A DNA stretch of 21,511 nt, taken from the NCBI GenBank assembly GCA_018985235.1, contig JADGIG010000094.1, positions 1-21,511 on the forward strand, written 5' to 3'. Shown here piece by piece: positions 1 to 8,135 of this stretch. The position numbers and the translations under genes were made by a program. Origin of the DNA: Sanchytrium tribonematis (taxonomy: Eukaryota; Sanchytriomycota; Sanchytriomycetes; Sanchytriales; Sanchytriaceae). The notes beneath the pieces were generated by a model. That model was not told the origin of the DNA. It did no database searches and saw only the letters and a program-made list of their open reading frames with translations. The stretch's first letter is position 1, and every line of letters begins with the position of its first letter.

Positions 1-543
1 GTAGCTTCAGACTTATTATCTCAAGCTGAACATGGCGTAGATTCTCAGGTCATTTGCTTAGGTCTCAATCTGACCCAGGAACGATTGAAATCTTTACTGG
101 AGGAAATTTATAAGCAAGCTGAAAAGCTTCCCCGAAAAGACATCGTCTCAAAGTCATTGCAACACTCTACCATTATATCGGTTAGTTCTGAAAAGGATGT
201 GTTGGACATAATTAACGATTACGCCCCGGAGCATTTAATATTACAAAACAAAGATTGTAATAATCTCGCTTCTAAAGTTCAAAATGCAGGTTCCATATTT
301 ATTGGCGCATACACTCCTGAAAGTTGTGGTGACTATGCTTCAGGTACAAATCACACACTTCCTACCCACGGTTTTGCAAAAATGTACGGAGGTGTATCAA
401 CAAGTACCTTTGTCAAATTTATCACCGAACAGGAAATATCCAGAGATGGACTAGAAAATTTAGGGCCTACTGTAATGAGATTAGCCAAACTAGAAGAGCT
501 GGATGGACATCACAATGCAGTAGAAATTCGACTAAGAAAATAA
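1..543 (+). CDS. HIS4: Histidinol dehydrogenase domain, C-terminal part (HIS4-type), 5' truncated by window
   Basis: The reading frame is open from base 1 and ends at TAA 541-543, giving the last 180 residues. The enzyme oxidises L-histidinol to L-histidine, the last step of histidine synthesis. The family landmarks are visible: DLLSQAEHGVDSQV near the start, then ESCGDYASGTNHTLPTHG, whose SGTNHTLPT stretch is a signature of the active site, and finally LDGHHNAVEIR. In fungi this domain is the C-terminal third of the trifunctional His4 protein; whether that fusion exists here cannot be seen. An in-frame TTG at 85 is internal, not a start. The stop codon lies inside AATAAA (539-544), and the convergent calcineurin B gene ends 12 bp away. 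Presence of this gene points to histidine prototrophy, unlike reduced intracellular parasites. Confidence 0.95.
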   Translation, partial: VASDLLSQAEHGVDSQVICLGLNLTQERLKSLLEEIYKQAEKLPRKDIVSKSLQHSTIISVSSEKDVLDIINDYAPEHLILQNKDCNNLASKVQNAGSIFIGAYTPESCGDYASGTNHTLPTHGFAKMYGGVSTSTFVKFITEQEISRDGLENLGPTVMRLAKLEELDGHHNAVEIRLRK

Positions 544-553
544 AGATTTTATT
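539..553. terminator. Back-to-back stop/poly(A) signals of HIS4 and calcineurin B
   Basis: On the plus strand AATAAA (539-544) contains the HIS4 stop TAA. On the minus strand AATAAA (548-553 on plus) begins 2 nt beyond the calcineurin B stop (556-558). The two convergent genes therefore share a 12-bp gap holding both putative polyadenylation signals, so the 3' ends of the two transcripts probably overlap. The hexamers are seen directly; their use as poly(A) signals is inferred. Confidence 0.6.
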
Positions 554-555
554 TT

Positions 556-1140
556 TTAGAAATTGTTTAATACCATTTGTTTGATAATATTAGATTCAGA
601 AGTCAATTGGCGAAATTCTTCAAAAGAAATTTGACCATCCTTATCCTTATCACTTTCCATAATAGTTTTATCTACGATTTGTTGCAATTGCTCACCATTC
701 AAATTGTTGCCCACCATCATTTTTAAAACGGAAAATAATTCTCCATTAGAAATTTTACCATCCTTATCAATATCATAAACTTGAAATAAAAACTTAATTT
801 TCTCATCCCTTTTGCCATGAGCGCTAAAAACATTTAGCCCTCGAACAAATTCTTGAAAATCAACTTCTCCATTTCCATCAGAGTCGAATATCTCTATCAA
901 ACGTGATGCTAATGGATTAGACTTAATGGAAGGGATCGATTCAAATTCACTTTTCTCAATAAGTCCGTTTCCGTTTTGGTCCAATTTTTGAAATCTCTTG
1001 TAAAGCCTCTGAATTTCTTCTTCGGTGAAATAAGAATCAATTTTTTCTCCCTGATATTGATTTGATGACCTCTTGGTTTTTACTGTTGGTCCAATGTTAC
1101 CACTGCTTTCTGTTGAAGACTTGATCGTTGGGTCAGACAT
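556..1140 (-). CDS. CNB1: Calcineurin regulatory subunit B
   Basis: This is the Ca2+-binding regulatory subunit of the protein phosphatase calcineurin (PP2B). The 194-residue protein has four EF-hand loops at about residues 54-65, 86-97, 123-134 and 164-175, all with Asp at position 1 and Glu at position 12. The stretch [20 protein letters not shown] and the following LQQIVDKT are diagnostic for calcineurin B rather than calmodulin. I chose the ATG at 1140; an upstream in-frame TTG at 1182 is unlikely. The family is usually about 170-175 residues and starts with Met-Gly for N-myristoylation. Here the N-terminus is about 20 residues longer, Ser/Thr-rich, and has Ser at position 2, so no myristoylation site is visible. 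It is divergent from the TPR gene, with 157 bp between starts. Confidence 0.95.
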   Translation of the reverse strand: MSDPTIKSSTESSGNIGPTVKTKRSSNQYQGEKIDSYFTEEEIQRLYKRFQKLDQNGNGLIEKSEFESIPSIKSNPLASRLIEIFDSDGNGEVDFQEFVRGLNVFSAHGKRDEKIKFLFQVYDIDKDGKISNGELFSVLKMMVGNNLNGEQLQQIVDKTIMESDKDKDGQISFEEFRQLTSESNIIKQMVLNNF

Positions 1141-1297
1141 AAAAGGGAGAGTTTCTAATATAAATTTGCAAAATATGACCAAGACATCCCGTTTTACCTG
1201 GAAGCTTCAAAATAATCAGCTCACTGTTTTGAAAGATTGCAGCTACCAGTGCTAATTAGAACAAATCAAAATTCAAAGGAGGCCTATTGAAACAAAA
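1141..1297. promoter_or_regulatory. Shared divergent promoter region of CNB and the TPR gene
   Basis: These 157 bp between two divergent start codons must hold both promoters. I see no open frame with family similarity and no strong known motif. A missing first exon for calcineurin B was looked for and not found: no ATG-Gly start followed by a 19-nt intron is present. Confidence 0.5.
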
Positions 1298-1795
1298 ATG
1301 TTCAGGAAGCTTTATCAATCTGTAACTTCTGTATCTGCTTTGGAAAAAGGTATACAACATATTGAAAATAATCAACCCAAAGAGGCAATCAAATTTTTGA
1401 AAGATGCAATTAAAAAGGGTGAAAAATTGGCTGATTCCCATTATTCCCTAGGTCTGGCCTATTATTTGCAAAAAGATGTAAAGATGGCAGTCAATGAATG
1501 GGAAAAAAGTATTAAAATTAAACCACAACCAGATGCATTGCTAAATTTAGGTAATATTTACCTTCTTAAACAGGATGATTATAATATAAATAAGGCCATT
1601 GCCTATTATGAGCAGGCTGTCAAATATAATCCTGATGATGGTCAGATTCACTTTAATTTGGGAGTAGCATACGAGAAAGCTAATCAATTGAACGATGCCT
1701 TGAATCATTATAGGGAAGCTCGAGATTTAGGAATTGATGACGCTGCAAAGCATTTGCGAAATGTGGCAGCTAAGACTTTGAAATTAAGTGACTAA
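1298..1795 (+). CDS. Small tetratricopeptide-repeat (TPR) protein
   Basis: The 165-residue protein consists almost entirely of TPR helices. Repeats run from about residue 17 (ALEKGIQHIENNQPKEAIKF), through 47 (ADSHYSLGLAYYLQKD) and 80 (PDALLNLGNIYLL), to about 115 (GQIHFNLGVAYEKANQLNDA). The spacing and the small-residue pattern (W/L-G-Y-A) fit the 34-residue consensus. TPR units are protein-binding scaffolds, so no specific partner can be named. The first 12 residues (MFRKLYQSVTSV) are basic and hydroxylated without acidic residues, which could be a short mitochondrial presequence, but this is weak. The stop TAA at 1793-1795 overlaps AATAAA (1794-1799). The convergent eL29 gene ends 24 bp downstream. 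Confidence 0.85.
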   Translation: MFRKLYQSVTSVSALEKGIQHIENNQPKEAIKFLKDAIKKGEKLADSHYSLGLAYYLQKDVKMAVNEWEKSIKIKPQPDALLNLGNIYLLKQDDYNINKAIAYYEQAVKYNPDDGQIHFNLGVAYEKANQLNDALNHYREARDLGIDDAAKHLRNVAAKTLKLSD

Positions 1796-1819
1796 TAAAT
1801 ATTGTATCATTTTAGTTTA

Positions 1820-2002
1820 TTACGCCTTCATAGCAGCAAATCTGATTTTTCTGTCACCAGCCTTTGCAAAACGTTGATTTCTGACGAATTTACTGTCTAC
1901 ACCTTTCATGGAAGTATATCTGTGCTTCTTTGGCTTTTTGATTCCATTTTTGTGGTCTTTCGCATTTTGATTATGGGATGTGTGATTCTTTGATTTTGCC
2001 AT
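1820..2002 (-). CDS. RPL29: 60S ribosomal protein eL29
   Basis: This is a 60-residue, strongly basic protein starting [20 protein letters not shown] and continuing [19 protein letters not shown]. This is the unmistakable eL29 signature found in fungi and animals, and the length matches fungal eL29 (about 59 residues). It binds rRNA in the large subunit. No intron is present, although ribosomal protein genes are where intron-poor fungi usually keep theirs. The stop TAA overlaps AATAAA on the minus strand (1816-1821). The gene lies head-to-tail behind PFKFB, whose stop is 53 bp upstream of this ATG. Confidence 0.97.
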   Translation of the reverse strand: MAKSKNHTSHNQNAKDHKNGIKKPKKHRYTSMKGVDSKFVRNQRFAKAGDRKIRFAAMKA

Positions 2003-2055
2003 TTACAAATTGAATATTCCCAAAAAATGAGTGATTGGCAAAAACACGTGAGATT
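2003..2055 (-). promoter_or_regulatory. eL29 promoter candidate with CACGTG and CCAAT boxes
   Basis: The 53 bp between the PFKFB stop and the eL29 start contain the palindrome CACGTG (2045-2050, E-box/Cbf1-type core) and, nearer the gene, CCAAT on the minus strand (2033-2037). Both are well-known eukaryotic promoter elements. The spacing before a ribosomal protein start is suggestive, but each motif is short and could be chance. No TATA box is evident. Confidence 0.4.
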
Positions 2056-3343
2056 TTATTTGACACAATTATCCGAGTCAGGAGAATATGTATTAATTAC
2101 TACACCATAAGCGTGTGGTATTAAGCAAGTAATAGATCGGGTGGGTAGATCTATTTGGGGAATATCTTGGTCCAATTTGCCTGTCAGATATCCGTATATA
2201 ACTTTGAGCACATTTGCATCTGCAACAAAAACAACATCGTTCTCTTCCCTTTCCATATCAATCAGAATTCTTTCTAAGCGGATGGACACGTCATGATAAG
2301 ACTACATAAAGAAATAATACCTCAGCTCTCGGAAAACGATATCTAAATCGATCTTTCTCATAATCAGCATATTGCTCTGGGTAATTCTTTGCTATCGCAT
2401 CCATATCCATGGCTGCATACTCTCCCGGATGCATCTCAATTAATTCGGCTTTTTCTATTATTTTATAGGTTTCGGGGAAGTAACGGACAGTTTCTAAAGA
2501 GTATGCCCTGGGCGCACAAAATACCGTTACATTCTTTGAACGCTCCTCATGGTCCGATATGCTTATTAACTTTGACGTTAATGATTTAGCATAAGATTCT
2601 CCTTCTGAGGAAAGTGTGGTGTCTTCTTTCATCGTGGATATATTTTGCCCTGGACGTAGCAAATATATTTTCTTTGGAGTAGTTTGTATATTCATCAAAA
2701 AATAAACAATTTTGGTTTCCATGTAGCCTTTTATCTTATTTAATATCACATGTTCGCCTATATTGCTTGACAGTTTGCCATTGTTTAGAACTTGCACAAA
2801 CGATCTAGTTTCATTCTCAATGTCGATTCTATCATAGTGTGGTAAATGATTTTCAATCCGTTTCTTAAAATCTTGTATGACATCATCCACATCGTATCCA
2901 ATATAATCTTGAGACAGAATTTTGACTTCTCTTATATTTCGTTCGATAATTGACTCATCCTCGCATATCACCTCGAGAAACACTAGCTTTAAATTATTTT
3001 CTTCTATTTTTTCTGCAATCTTTGAACGATATTCCGAAAGAGTAGTTATTGTAGTATCTAAAATTCCAACTCTTCCTTCAGTTTTAAGAAACTTAATCAT
3101 ATCTTCCAGTGCTTGTTGAGCAATTTCCCATCTTTTTTCAAAATAGTCTTGATTTAGTGGATCAAAAAAATCCGATGGTACGTTTCCCAGAATTTCTCGT
3201 CTATATTCACCCACATTGAACGCCTTAGTCTTAATAGAATAAAAATTTAAAAATTGTTGCAACTTTTTCGACAGAAACGATTTTCCTGTACCTGGTAATC
3301 CAATTAGTATTATTGCAAAAGCTGGTTTGTCTTCTTGATTCAT
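2056..3343 (-). CDS. PFKFB: 6-phosphofructo-2-kinase / (inactive) fructose-2,6-bisphosphatase, two exons
   Basis: Exon 1 is 3343-2321 and exon 2 is 2301-2056, joined by removing the 19-nt intron 2302-2320; the product is 422 residues. The kinase half (about 1-220) makes fructose 2,6-bisphosphate, the key glycolytic activator. It has the P-loop GLPGTGKS (15-22) and the family motif FNVGEYRR (42-49). The bisphosphatase half (about 225-415) is recognisable (DTTLSSEGESYA, RFRYRFPRAESYHDV, IPHAYG). Its catalytic RHG motif, however, reads LRPG (His replaced by Pro231), and the second catalytic His of the VISHQAV-type motif is Asp369. I infer a kinase-only enzyme, as in yeast Pfk26. The splice joins FPRAE to SYHDV, restoring the family PGGESYQD-type stretch. 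Without splicing the frame ends nine residues after the junction. The stop TAA lies inside AATAAA (2055-2060). Confidence 0.93.
2302..2320 (-). other. 19-nt spliceosomal intron in PFKFB
   Basis: The intron, sense strand, is GTATTATTTCTTTATGTAG, phase 0, between GAG and TCT. Removal joins FPRAE to SYHDVSIRLE in the frame expected for the bisphosphatase domain. The candidate branch site is TTTAT at positions 11-15 with A at 14. Confidence 0.9.
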
Positions 3344-3498
3344 GAAACTCCAGTAGTTTCAACTTTTTTATATTTTAATTTTGAATCAGTTGGTGGCAAA
3401 TATGAAATCTCGAAGCTTTTAAATTGTTCCAAATCAGTTTTACATTACACAGCCTAAGATTCCTAGCCGCAGAAATTTGTGACACCGTTTGTTGCTTT
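3344..3498. promoter_or_regulatory. Divergent promoter region of PFKFB and App1-type phosphatase
   Basis: These 155 bp separate the two start codons. Directly next to the PFKFB ATG is a perfect inverted repeat, GAAACT (3344-3349) and AGTTTC (3355-3360), with a 5-nt loop. It would form a short hairpin in the PFKFB leader or act as a protein-binding palindrome. No other motif stands out. A plus-strand frame opening at a TTG (3424) is not a credible start. Confidence 0.4.
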
Positions 3499-4701
3499 AT
3501 GATCCCAAATTTTCTTTTAACGCATATGATACTGCACTACTTGATACTCGCTGGCTGCAGTGTGGGAGACACCCAAAAGGTTTATTTTTATAAATCGTAT
3601 GGAATCGAAACTGAAATCTCGGATACAAGCCTAAAAATAGGACAAAATGCCTCAAAAATTTGGAAAATCGATGTTCATGGGCATGCCTACAAGAAATCTA
3701 GTCTAACAAAGCGATTTTGGGAACCGTTTAAATCGTTTGCTTCCAACATAGATGCCATTAGTAGAATGTCTCGACTATTAGATTTGGATGCAGTCCCAAA
3801 TTTTATTATGAACATAGATTTTGAAGGAGCAGTGGGATATAAGAATGGTTTTAACTATTTTGATAATTTAAATTTGAATTGCCCAAATTACTTGAATTTT
3901 ACCAGTGATTGTCCTAGAAGATTGAATAGTGAAAGACAAATATCTCTTCCTCCAACAGATAGCATTGGTCACACCCGCCAGATTCTTAGAATTGCTACAA
4001 ATACTAATAACAACGGAAAGATTGTTTTTCGATTAATGAGACAGCAATGTCAAATAGGTGAAATTTACCTAATTAAGAAACAAGGTATATCAATAATTAC
4101 AGACATCGACGACACTATTAGGGAAAGTAATGTTATATGCACTCTTTGCTTTTTCAGAAATACATTTGGGGGTAGCAAATTTATTCCTATATCAGGAATG
4201 CCGGCTTTATTTCAAAAATGGAATCAAAATCTTGACCATCCTGCCTTTCATTATGTATCTGGTATTCCTTGGCAATGGTACACCGTGTACGAGTCTTTCT
4301 TTTCAGATAGCCAGTTTCCAGAGGGCCCCTCGCATTTTCAGGATGTTCATTTTGACCAAATCAAGAAATTCGTGGACGTCAAAAACTTTAAGATTAAAGC
4401 TATTTCTGACATTATTTCCAATTTTCCACAACGCAAGTTTCTGCTATTAGGGGATTCTGGCCAATTCGATCCTGAATCGTATGCAGCTATTTTTTCAAAA
4501 TATCCTAAATCCATACTTTGCATATGGATACGCAAAGCGGCTTCATCTGGATTCTTTGGAAAGTTAAAGGCAAGAAAGAAAAATAGCGAGAAGAGATTCA
4601 CTTCCGTTTTCAAAGATGTCCCTCGAGAAAAGTGGAATGTATTTGAAAATGTTGAGGAGATCAGTAATCTGGATTTTTCTTCCGGTCAATGTCGCCCTTG
4701 A
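3499..4701 (+). CDS. App1-type phosphatidate phosphatase domain protein (DUF2183), probably secretory
   Basis: The 400-residue protein has a C-terminal HAD-like catalytic domain. GISIITDIDDTIRESNV (196-212) carries the DxDxT nucleophile motif (Asp202, Asp204, Thr206), followed by FHYVSGIPWQWY and LLLGDSGQFDPE, which are the hallmark motifs of the App1/DUF2183 family. Yeast App1 dephosphorylates phosphatidate at actin patches. The start chosen is the ATG at 3499; the next Met is at 3526. Either way the first 20-odd residues are hydrophobic and end in Ala-Gly-Cys, which looks like a signal peptide or anchor. Several Asn-X-Ser/Thr sites (NASK, NFTS) fit entry into the secretory pathway. Yeast App1 is cytosolic, so a different compartment is possible. 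The stop is TGA and no AATAAA follows; the convergent RhoGAP gene ends 11 bp away. Confidence 0.85.
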   Translation: MIPNFLLTHMILHYLILAGCSVGDTQKVYFYKSYGIETEISDTSLKIGQNASKIWKIDVHGHAYKKSSLTKRFWEPFKSFASNIDAISRMSRLLDLDAVPNFIMNIDFEGAVGYKNGFNYFDNLNLNCPNYLNFTSDCPRRLNSERQISLPPTDSIGHTRQILRIATNTNNNGKIVFRLMRQQCQIGEIYLIKKQGISIITDIDDTIRESNVICTLCFFRNTFGGSKFIPISGMPALFQKWNQNLDHPAFHYVSGIPWQWYTVYESFFSDSQFPEGPSHFQDVHFDQIKKFVDVKNFKIKAISDIISNFPQRKFLLLGDSGQFDPESYAAIFSKYPKSILCIWIRKAASSGFFGKLKARKKNSEKRFTSVFKDVPREKWNVFENVEEISNLDFSSGQCRP

Positions 4702-4712
4702 AAATATATAAA

Positions 4713-5348
4713 TCACTCTTGATTAACTTTACTGACAGAAACTTCACTTTGTTCACTACTCTCATTTTCAAGAAATTCCTCATCTGCAAATGGATTATCA
4801 TGTAATTCCGACCATTTGAAAAGTTCATCGCCATCATTTATAAGTGATTCAAGCACGGTATTACTAACTTTCAACGACGGACACCATACTACACAAATGT
4901 TCGAAAGGCTCATTTTGTTTACTTCTTCAAAATAGCAAACCCTAGCCAAATGAGCACATAATATACTCAATGTTGTAAATTGTTCTTTCGGTAGTTGATT
5001 AAGGGTACTTTGAAGTACGGTTTTCTCAATTTCGCCACTTGGTAATATGGGATCGTTATCTCTAAAATTTTGCTTAAGTAACGTTGCTATGCTGTTTATA
5101 GTAGGTTTAATCTCAAATAAATTTACAGGTCCTTCGAGGTATAACTGCTGCAGCTTTTGAACTTCGGTCAAGGCGCCTGGTACTCTATATAGTCCTTGTT
5201 CTTGAAGTCCATAGCTGTCCAAATATTCAATACAGTCGATTACAAGAGTGTTGGTAATCTTTGGTTTTGATTTTTTGCTTTTTTTGTTTCTCATCTTTTC
5301 TATTTTGTCTTGAGAAATTCTCATTTTGTCCATCAAACGGTTTTTCAT
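4713..5348 (-). CDS. RhoGAP domain protein
   Basis: The 211-residue protein is almost only a RhoGAP domain (about residues 33-185), which speeds GTP hydrolysis on Rho/Rac/Cdc42 GTPases. CIEYLDSYGLQEQGLYRVPG contains the arginine finger (Arg55). TLLKQNFRDND matches the second conserved Lys/Arg block, and EVNKMSLSNICVVWCPSL matches the conserved Asn block. The N-terminus is a Lys-rich helix (NKKSKKSKPK) and the C-terminal 25 residues are acidic and Ser-rich. It is co-oriented with PDK, starting 67 bp after the spliced PDK stop. A RhoGEF lies 4 kb away, but linkage of function is speculative. The stop is TGA with no AATAAA nearby. Confidence 0.88.
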   Translation of the reverse strand: MKNRLMDKMRISQDKIEKMRNKKSKKSKPKITNTLVIDCIEYLDSYGLQEQGLYRVPGALTEVQKLQQLYLEGPVNLFEIKPTINSIATLLKQNFRDNDPILPSGEIEKTVLQSTLNQLPKEQFTTLSILCAHLARVCYFEEVNKMSLSNICVVWCPSLKVSNTVLESLINDGDELFKWSELHDNPFADEEFLENESSEQSEVSVSKVNQE

Positions 5349-5415
5349 TTAATGTTTCTGTTTCAAAAAAATTGCGCAAATCTTTTATTACAAATAAATT
5401 CTCAAAATTAATCTT

Positions 5416-6574
5416 TCATGGCAATGGTTCTTCGCTGTCGCTTAGCCTCCTTAATTAAAATCAAGTACCTTAAATGCAAATATGCATCTGTTCCGTAATT
5501 TTCGAGACTGATGATTCGTAAATCCCCTCCAAAATATCGCGCATACTGTCTCGATATGGGAAGCCCGTATCCTAAACCAGCCAAAGGGGCCTTGAAATCA
5601 TCTGTTAGTGATACCTCTGGTGGTTTAGCTGTAGTATACAAATAGGTAAAAATTAAAGGTGTTCCGCTACGAGGAATACCACCCCCTTCATCACTCAATT
5701 TAATGGTTATATCTTCCTTGCCCTCAGCAATGATGAGCTTGATTGGTGGATATTTTTCTTCTTCGTGGGTTTCTATAGTTGCACGCAATGAATTTTTAAT
5801 GAGTTCAAAAAGCATATGGTGTAAATGACTTGGCACATACGTGAATTCGATTGATTTGGGCATAATTACATCAACAACTGGTGCTTTAAATATACCATAA
5901 TATTCTTCCGCCATCCATCTTGCATCATCGATTGCATCGACTGCAATTTCTCGGATACTTGTTTTTGTACAAATAATTCCAACATAATTTTCTCGTGGTG
6001 GTTTTGATATCATCGAGACATGTTGCCCTATGAGCATTCGTATCCCGATTCTACTCATGTAAAATCTATCTAAAAATGTCTGTATTGTAGTGTCTTTATA
6101 GTCGACATCAGTTTGAGATTTTAATTCACGAAGTCCTTGTGCCATGCTGCTCAATGTTGGATCGTGTCTCGTTTTTATGTTTTGCAGGGCTTGTACAAAT
6201 CTGTGGTTATAATCTATGTAGCTGTCTTTCAATTTGTAATCACTAGGTACATCAACATAATATTGAGGGTCTGAAGGTAAAAATTTCATGAGATCAGACG
6301 GTATCTCTGGTATTGGAAAGGCAGTCAATTCATCAAATGATTGCTGATACCATTTCTTTACTTGTATAACACTTGGCATTTCACATAGTCTATTGGGCAA
6401 AGAGGATATTTCCAAAACCCTATGAGCAAGCCTTATCGTCAACTCATTTTTGAGAAACAAAGATGCCAAGAATAAAGACGCGGGATTTGGGTTTGGTGTG
6501 AACCTTTTCATCTGTGCAATTGATACGCTATGCTGTGGGAATGCGGAATATTTCAAGACTTGATTCAGCGACAT
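5416..6574 (-). CDS. PDK: Mitochondrial pyruvate dehydrogenase kinase (PDK/BCKDK family), two exons
   Basis: Exon 1 is 6574-5469 and exon 2 is 5449-5416, joined across the 19-nt intron 5450-5468 in phase 2; the product is 379 residues. The enzyme phosphorylates and switches off pyruvate dehydrogenase E1alpha in the mitochondrial matrix. It has the GHKL ATPase motifs: N-box ELIKNSLRA (257-265), G1 box DEGGGI (295-300), G2 box GLGYGLPISRQYARYFGGDL (333-352) and the family ending YGTDAYLHLR. Splicing gives the tail RLSDSEEPLP then TGA, the compact ending seen in fungal and animal PDKs. Reading through the intron instead gives an unrelated basic 20-residue tail ending at 5408. The N-terminus (MSLNQVLKYSAFPQHSVSIA, no acidic residues) fits a mitochondrial presequence. 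It is divergent from MCMBP, with 133 bp between starts. Confidence 0.93.
5450..5468 (-). other. 19-nt spliceosomal intron in PDK
   Basis: The intron, sense strand, is GTACTTGATTTTAATTAAG, phase 2, after TTAAG and before GAGG. Removal yields the ending YLHLRRLSDSEEPLP, close to the canonical PDK terminus. Retention does not truncate the protein; it swaps the last 11 residues for 20 others. The branch candidate is TTAAT with A at position 14. Confidence 0.88.
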
Positions 6575-6707
6575 CCCACACGAAGTTTGGAAAATGATTT
6601 AATATCAGATTGACTCAATTGAATTGCAATTTAAAATTTAGCAGATAATAATTTGCCATTAAAACATACACTTGGACTCTCTCATTTGTTTATTCTAATT
6701 TGCCGAT
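6575..6707. promoter_or_regulatory. Divergent promoter region of PDK and MCMBP
   Basis: These 133 bp between divergent start codons are AT-rich and contain TGACTCA (6611-6617), the Gcn4/AP-1 recognition core. One 7-mer in 133 bp is weak evidence. No other element is recognised. Confidence 0.35.
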
Positions 6708-8087
6708 ATGATACACCCCAATTCCCACAATATCGTTGAAATCAAGGATGTGCTCTCATCTGATAATATTATAACGTTTGATGGGATTGTCTTGGATATG
6801 TATAGACAAAATCCTACATTTTCTCTAGGGAAAATAAAGACAAACGATTGGGAGGTAGTATTAGGAAAAGATGATTTTGCAGAAGAGGATATAGTTGATG
6901 TAAAATGGCTTCAAAGATATTCTTACTTGGTGAAGCCTGTTCAAAGTAAGCAGCATAATTTAACTGGTTATGTTAGAGTTCATATTTATTCAAAGTTCGA
7001 CATTGCATTAAATCAAAAATATCGATTCAAAGGATTGATTTCTCAAAGCGAAATACCAGATTTGTTTGAGCACGTAGAAGCACCATCAATGCACGTCGTC
7101 GAAATAATTGAAGACACAACAGGGCCTTATGATGAACTTGTGGGTAATTTTCAAAGCCTTGAATTAAAAGATACTCGAACTTTAATTTTAGAAGAATTAA
7201 AGCATGGTTTTGGCAGTGATTTGATTTCAGAGTTTATTCTACTCTATGCCACTAGCTTCGGTATTCCCTTAAATTCACAAATAGTCCCTATTCATTTCTC
7301 GTTTGTAAATAGCGACAGAGAATCGAATTTAAAAACCGAACATTGTGATCATTCTTATTTTAGCGTGCTATTAAAATCATTTTTAAACCAAACCTGTGAT
7401 CATGTGGAAACTTTAGCTCTTAGTGAAGAGAAATTAAACCGAAAAATTCTATTTCCCTGTGAAGATGAATTTGAAAATATAGTCGAAAATGAAATCTTTT
7501 ATCCAAATAATACTCACTTGGTAATTGATGAACTTGACATTCTGACGAAGGATTTATCTCCGACTGCAATGACTAATGCGAGAGGGTTCCAAGAATTGTT
7601 AGGAAATGGTAAGAATGTATTTCATTGTTCACATGGAAATGTATACGCTCCTTGTGTCGTAATGGCATGCACCGTATCACCTCAAAAATCGATGCTTCGG
7701 AAGTTGGTTGACTTTATTGAAGTACCAATAACTGACATCAATGAGATTTTGCACAACAATTATTCGAATGCATTTGACTTTGAAAACTCTTTTCTAGAAA
7801 GTCATAAGCATTACTTCCAAGCCGCCAGACGAAATTCTACATGGAATGAGATCAGCCCGCTGAAGATGACCCCTGAAGTGCAAGATTACGTTCAAGACTA
7901 TTTTTCAAGTGTACGGCAATCGGGTATGCAGAATAGCAGCTATGAGTTTACAGTGGATGACTTACATGCTCTACTTTACCTTGCACGGTTAATGTGCCGA
8001 AGTCATTTGACTTCGATTTTGACATTGGATGTTATGAGATCTGCAGTCCAATTAAATGAGGAACGTTTAAGACTTTTGAGTAAATAA
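6708..8087 (+). CDS. MCMBP: Mini-chromosome maintenance complex-binding protein
   Basis: The 459-residue protein matches the MCMBP/ETG1 family, which binds and helps unload or store the MCM2-7 replicative helicase in the nucleus. Supporting stretches are an N-terminal FDGIVLDMYRQN (the family has a FRCMIQDMF-type motif), the central NTHLVIDELDI, the ARGFQELLGN loop and the C-terminal helical region around LHALLYLARLMCRSHLTSIL. The family usually has about 580-640 residues, so this copy is short, mainly lacking the low-complexity linker after the first domain. The AAA-like core has no Walker motif, as is normal for MCMBP. The stop TAA lies inside AATAAA (8083-8088). The USP gene starts 48 bp downstream on the same strand. 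Confidence 0.85.
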   Translation: MIHPNSHNIVEIKDVLSSDNIITFDGIVLDMYRQNPTFSLGKIKTNDWEVVLGKDDFAEEDIVDVKWLQRYSYLVKPVQSKQHNLTGYVRVHIYSKFDIALNQKYRFKGLISQSEIPDLFEHVEAPSMHVVEIIEDTTGPYDELVGNFQSLELKDTRTLILEELKHGFGSDLISEFILLYATSFGIPLNSQIVPIHFSFVNSDRESNLKTEHCDHSYFSVLLKSFLNQTCDHVETLALSEEKLNRKILFPCEDEFENIVENEIFYPNNTHLVIDELDILTKDLSPTAMTNARGFQELLGNGKNVFHCSHGNVYAPCVVMACTVSPQKSMLRKLVDFIEVPITDINEILHNNYSNAFDFENSFLESHKHYFQAARRNSTWNEISPLKMTPEVQDYVQDYFSSVRQSGMQNSSYEFTVDDLHALLYLARLMCRSHLTSILTLDVMRSAVQLNEERLRLLSK

Positions 8088-8135
8088 AGTGTTGAAAACT
8101 AAGCAATATTATCCTTGTACAATTTTCTCCGTTAA

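Noticed and set aside
3344-3360. GAAACT/AGTTTC inverted repeat as a transposon end or target site
   Set aside because: No partner repeat, no transposase and no duplication nearby; at most a local hairpin or factor site.
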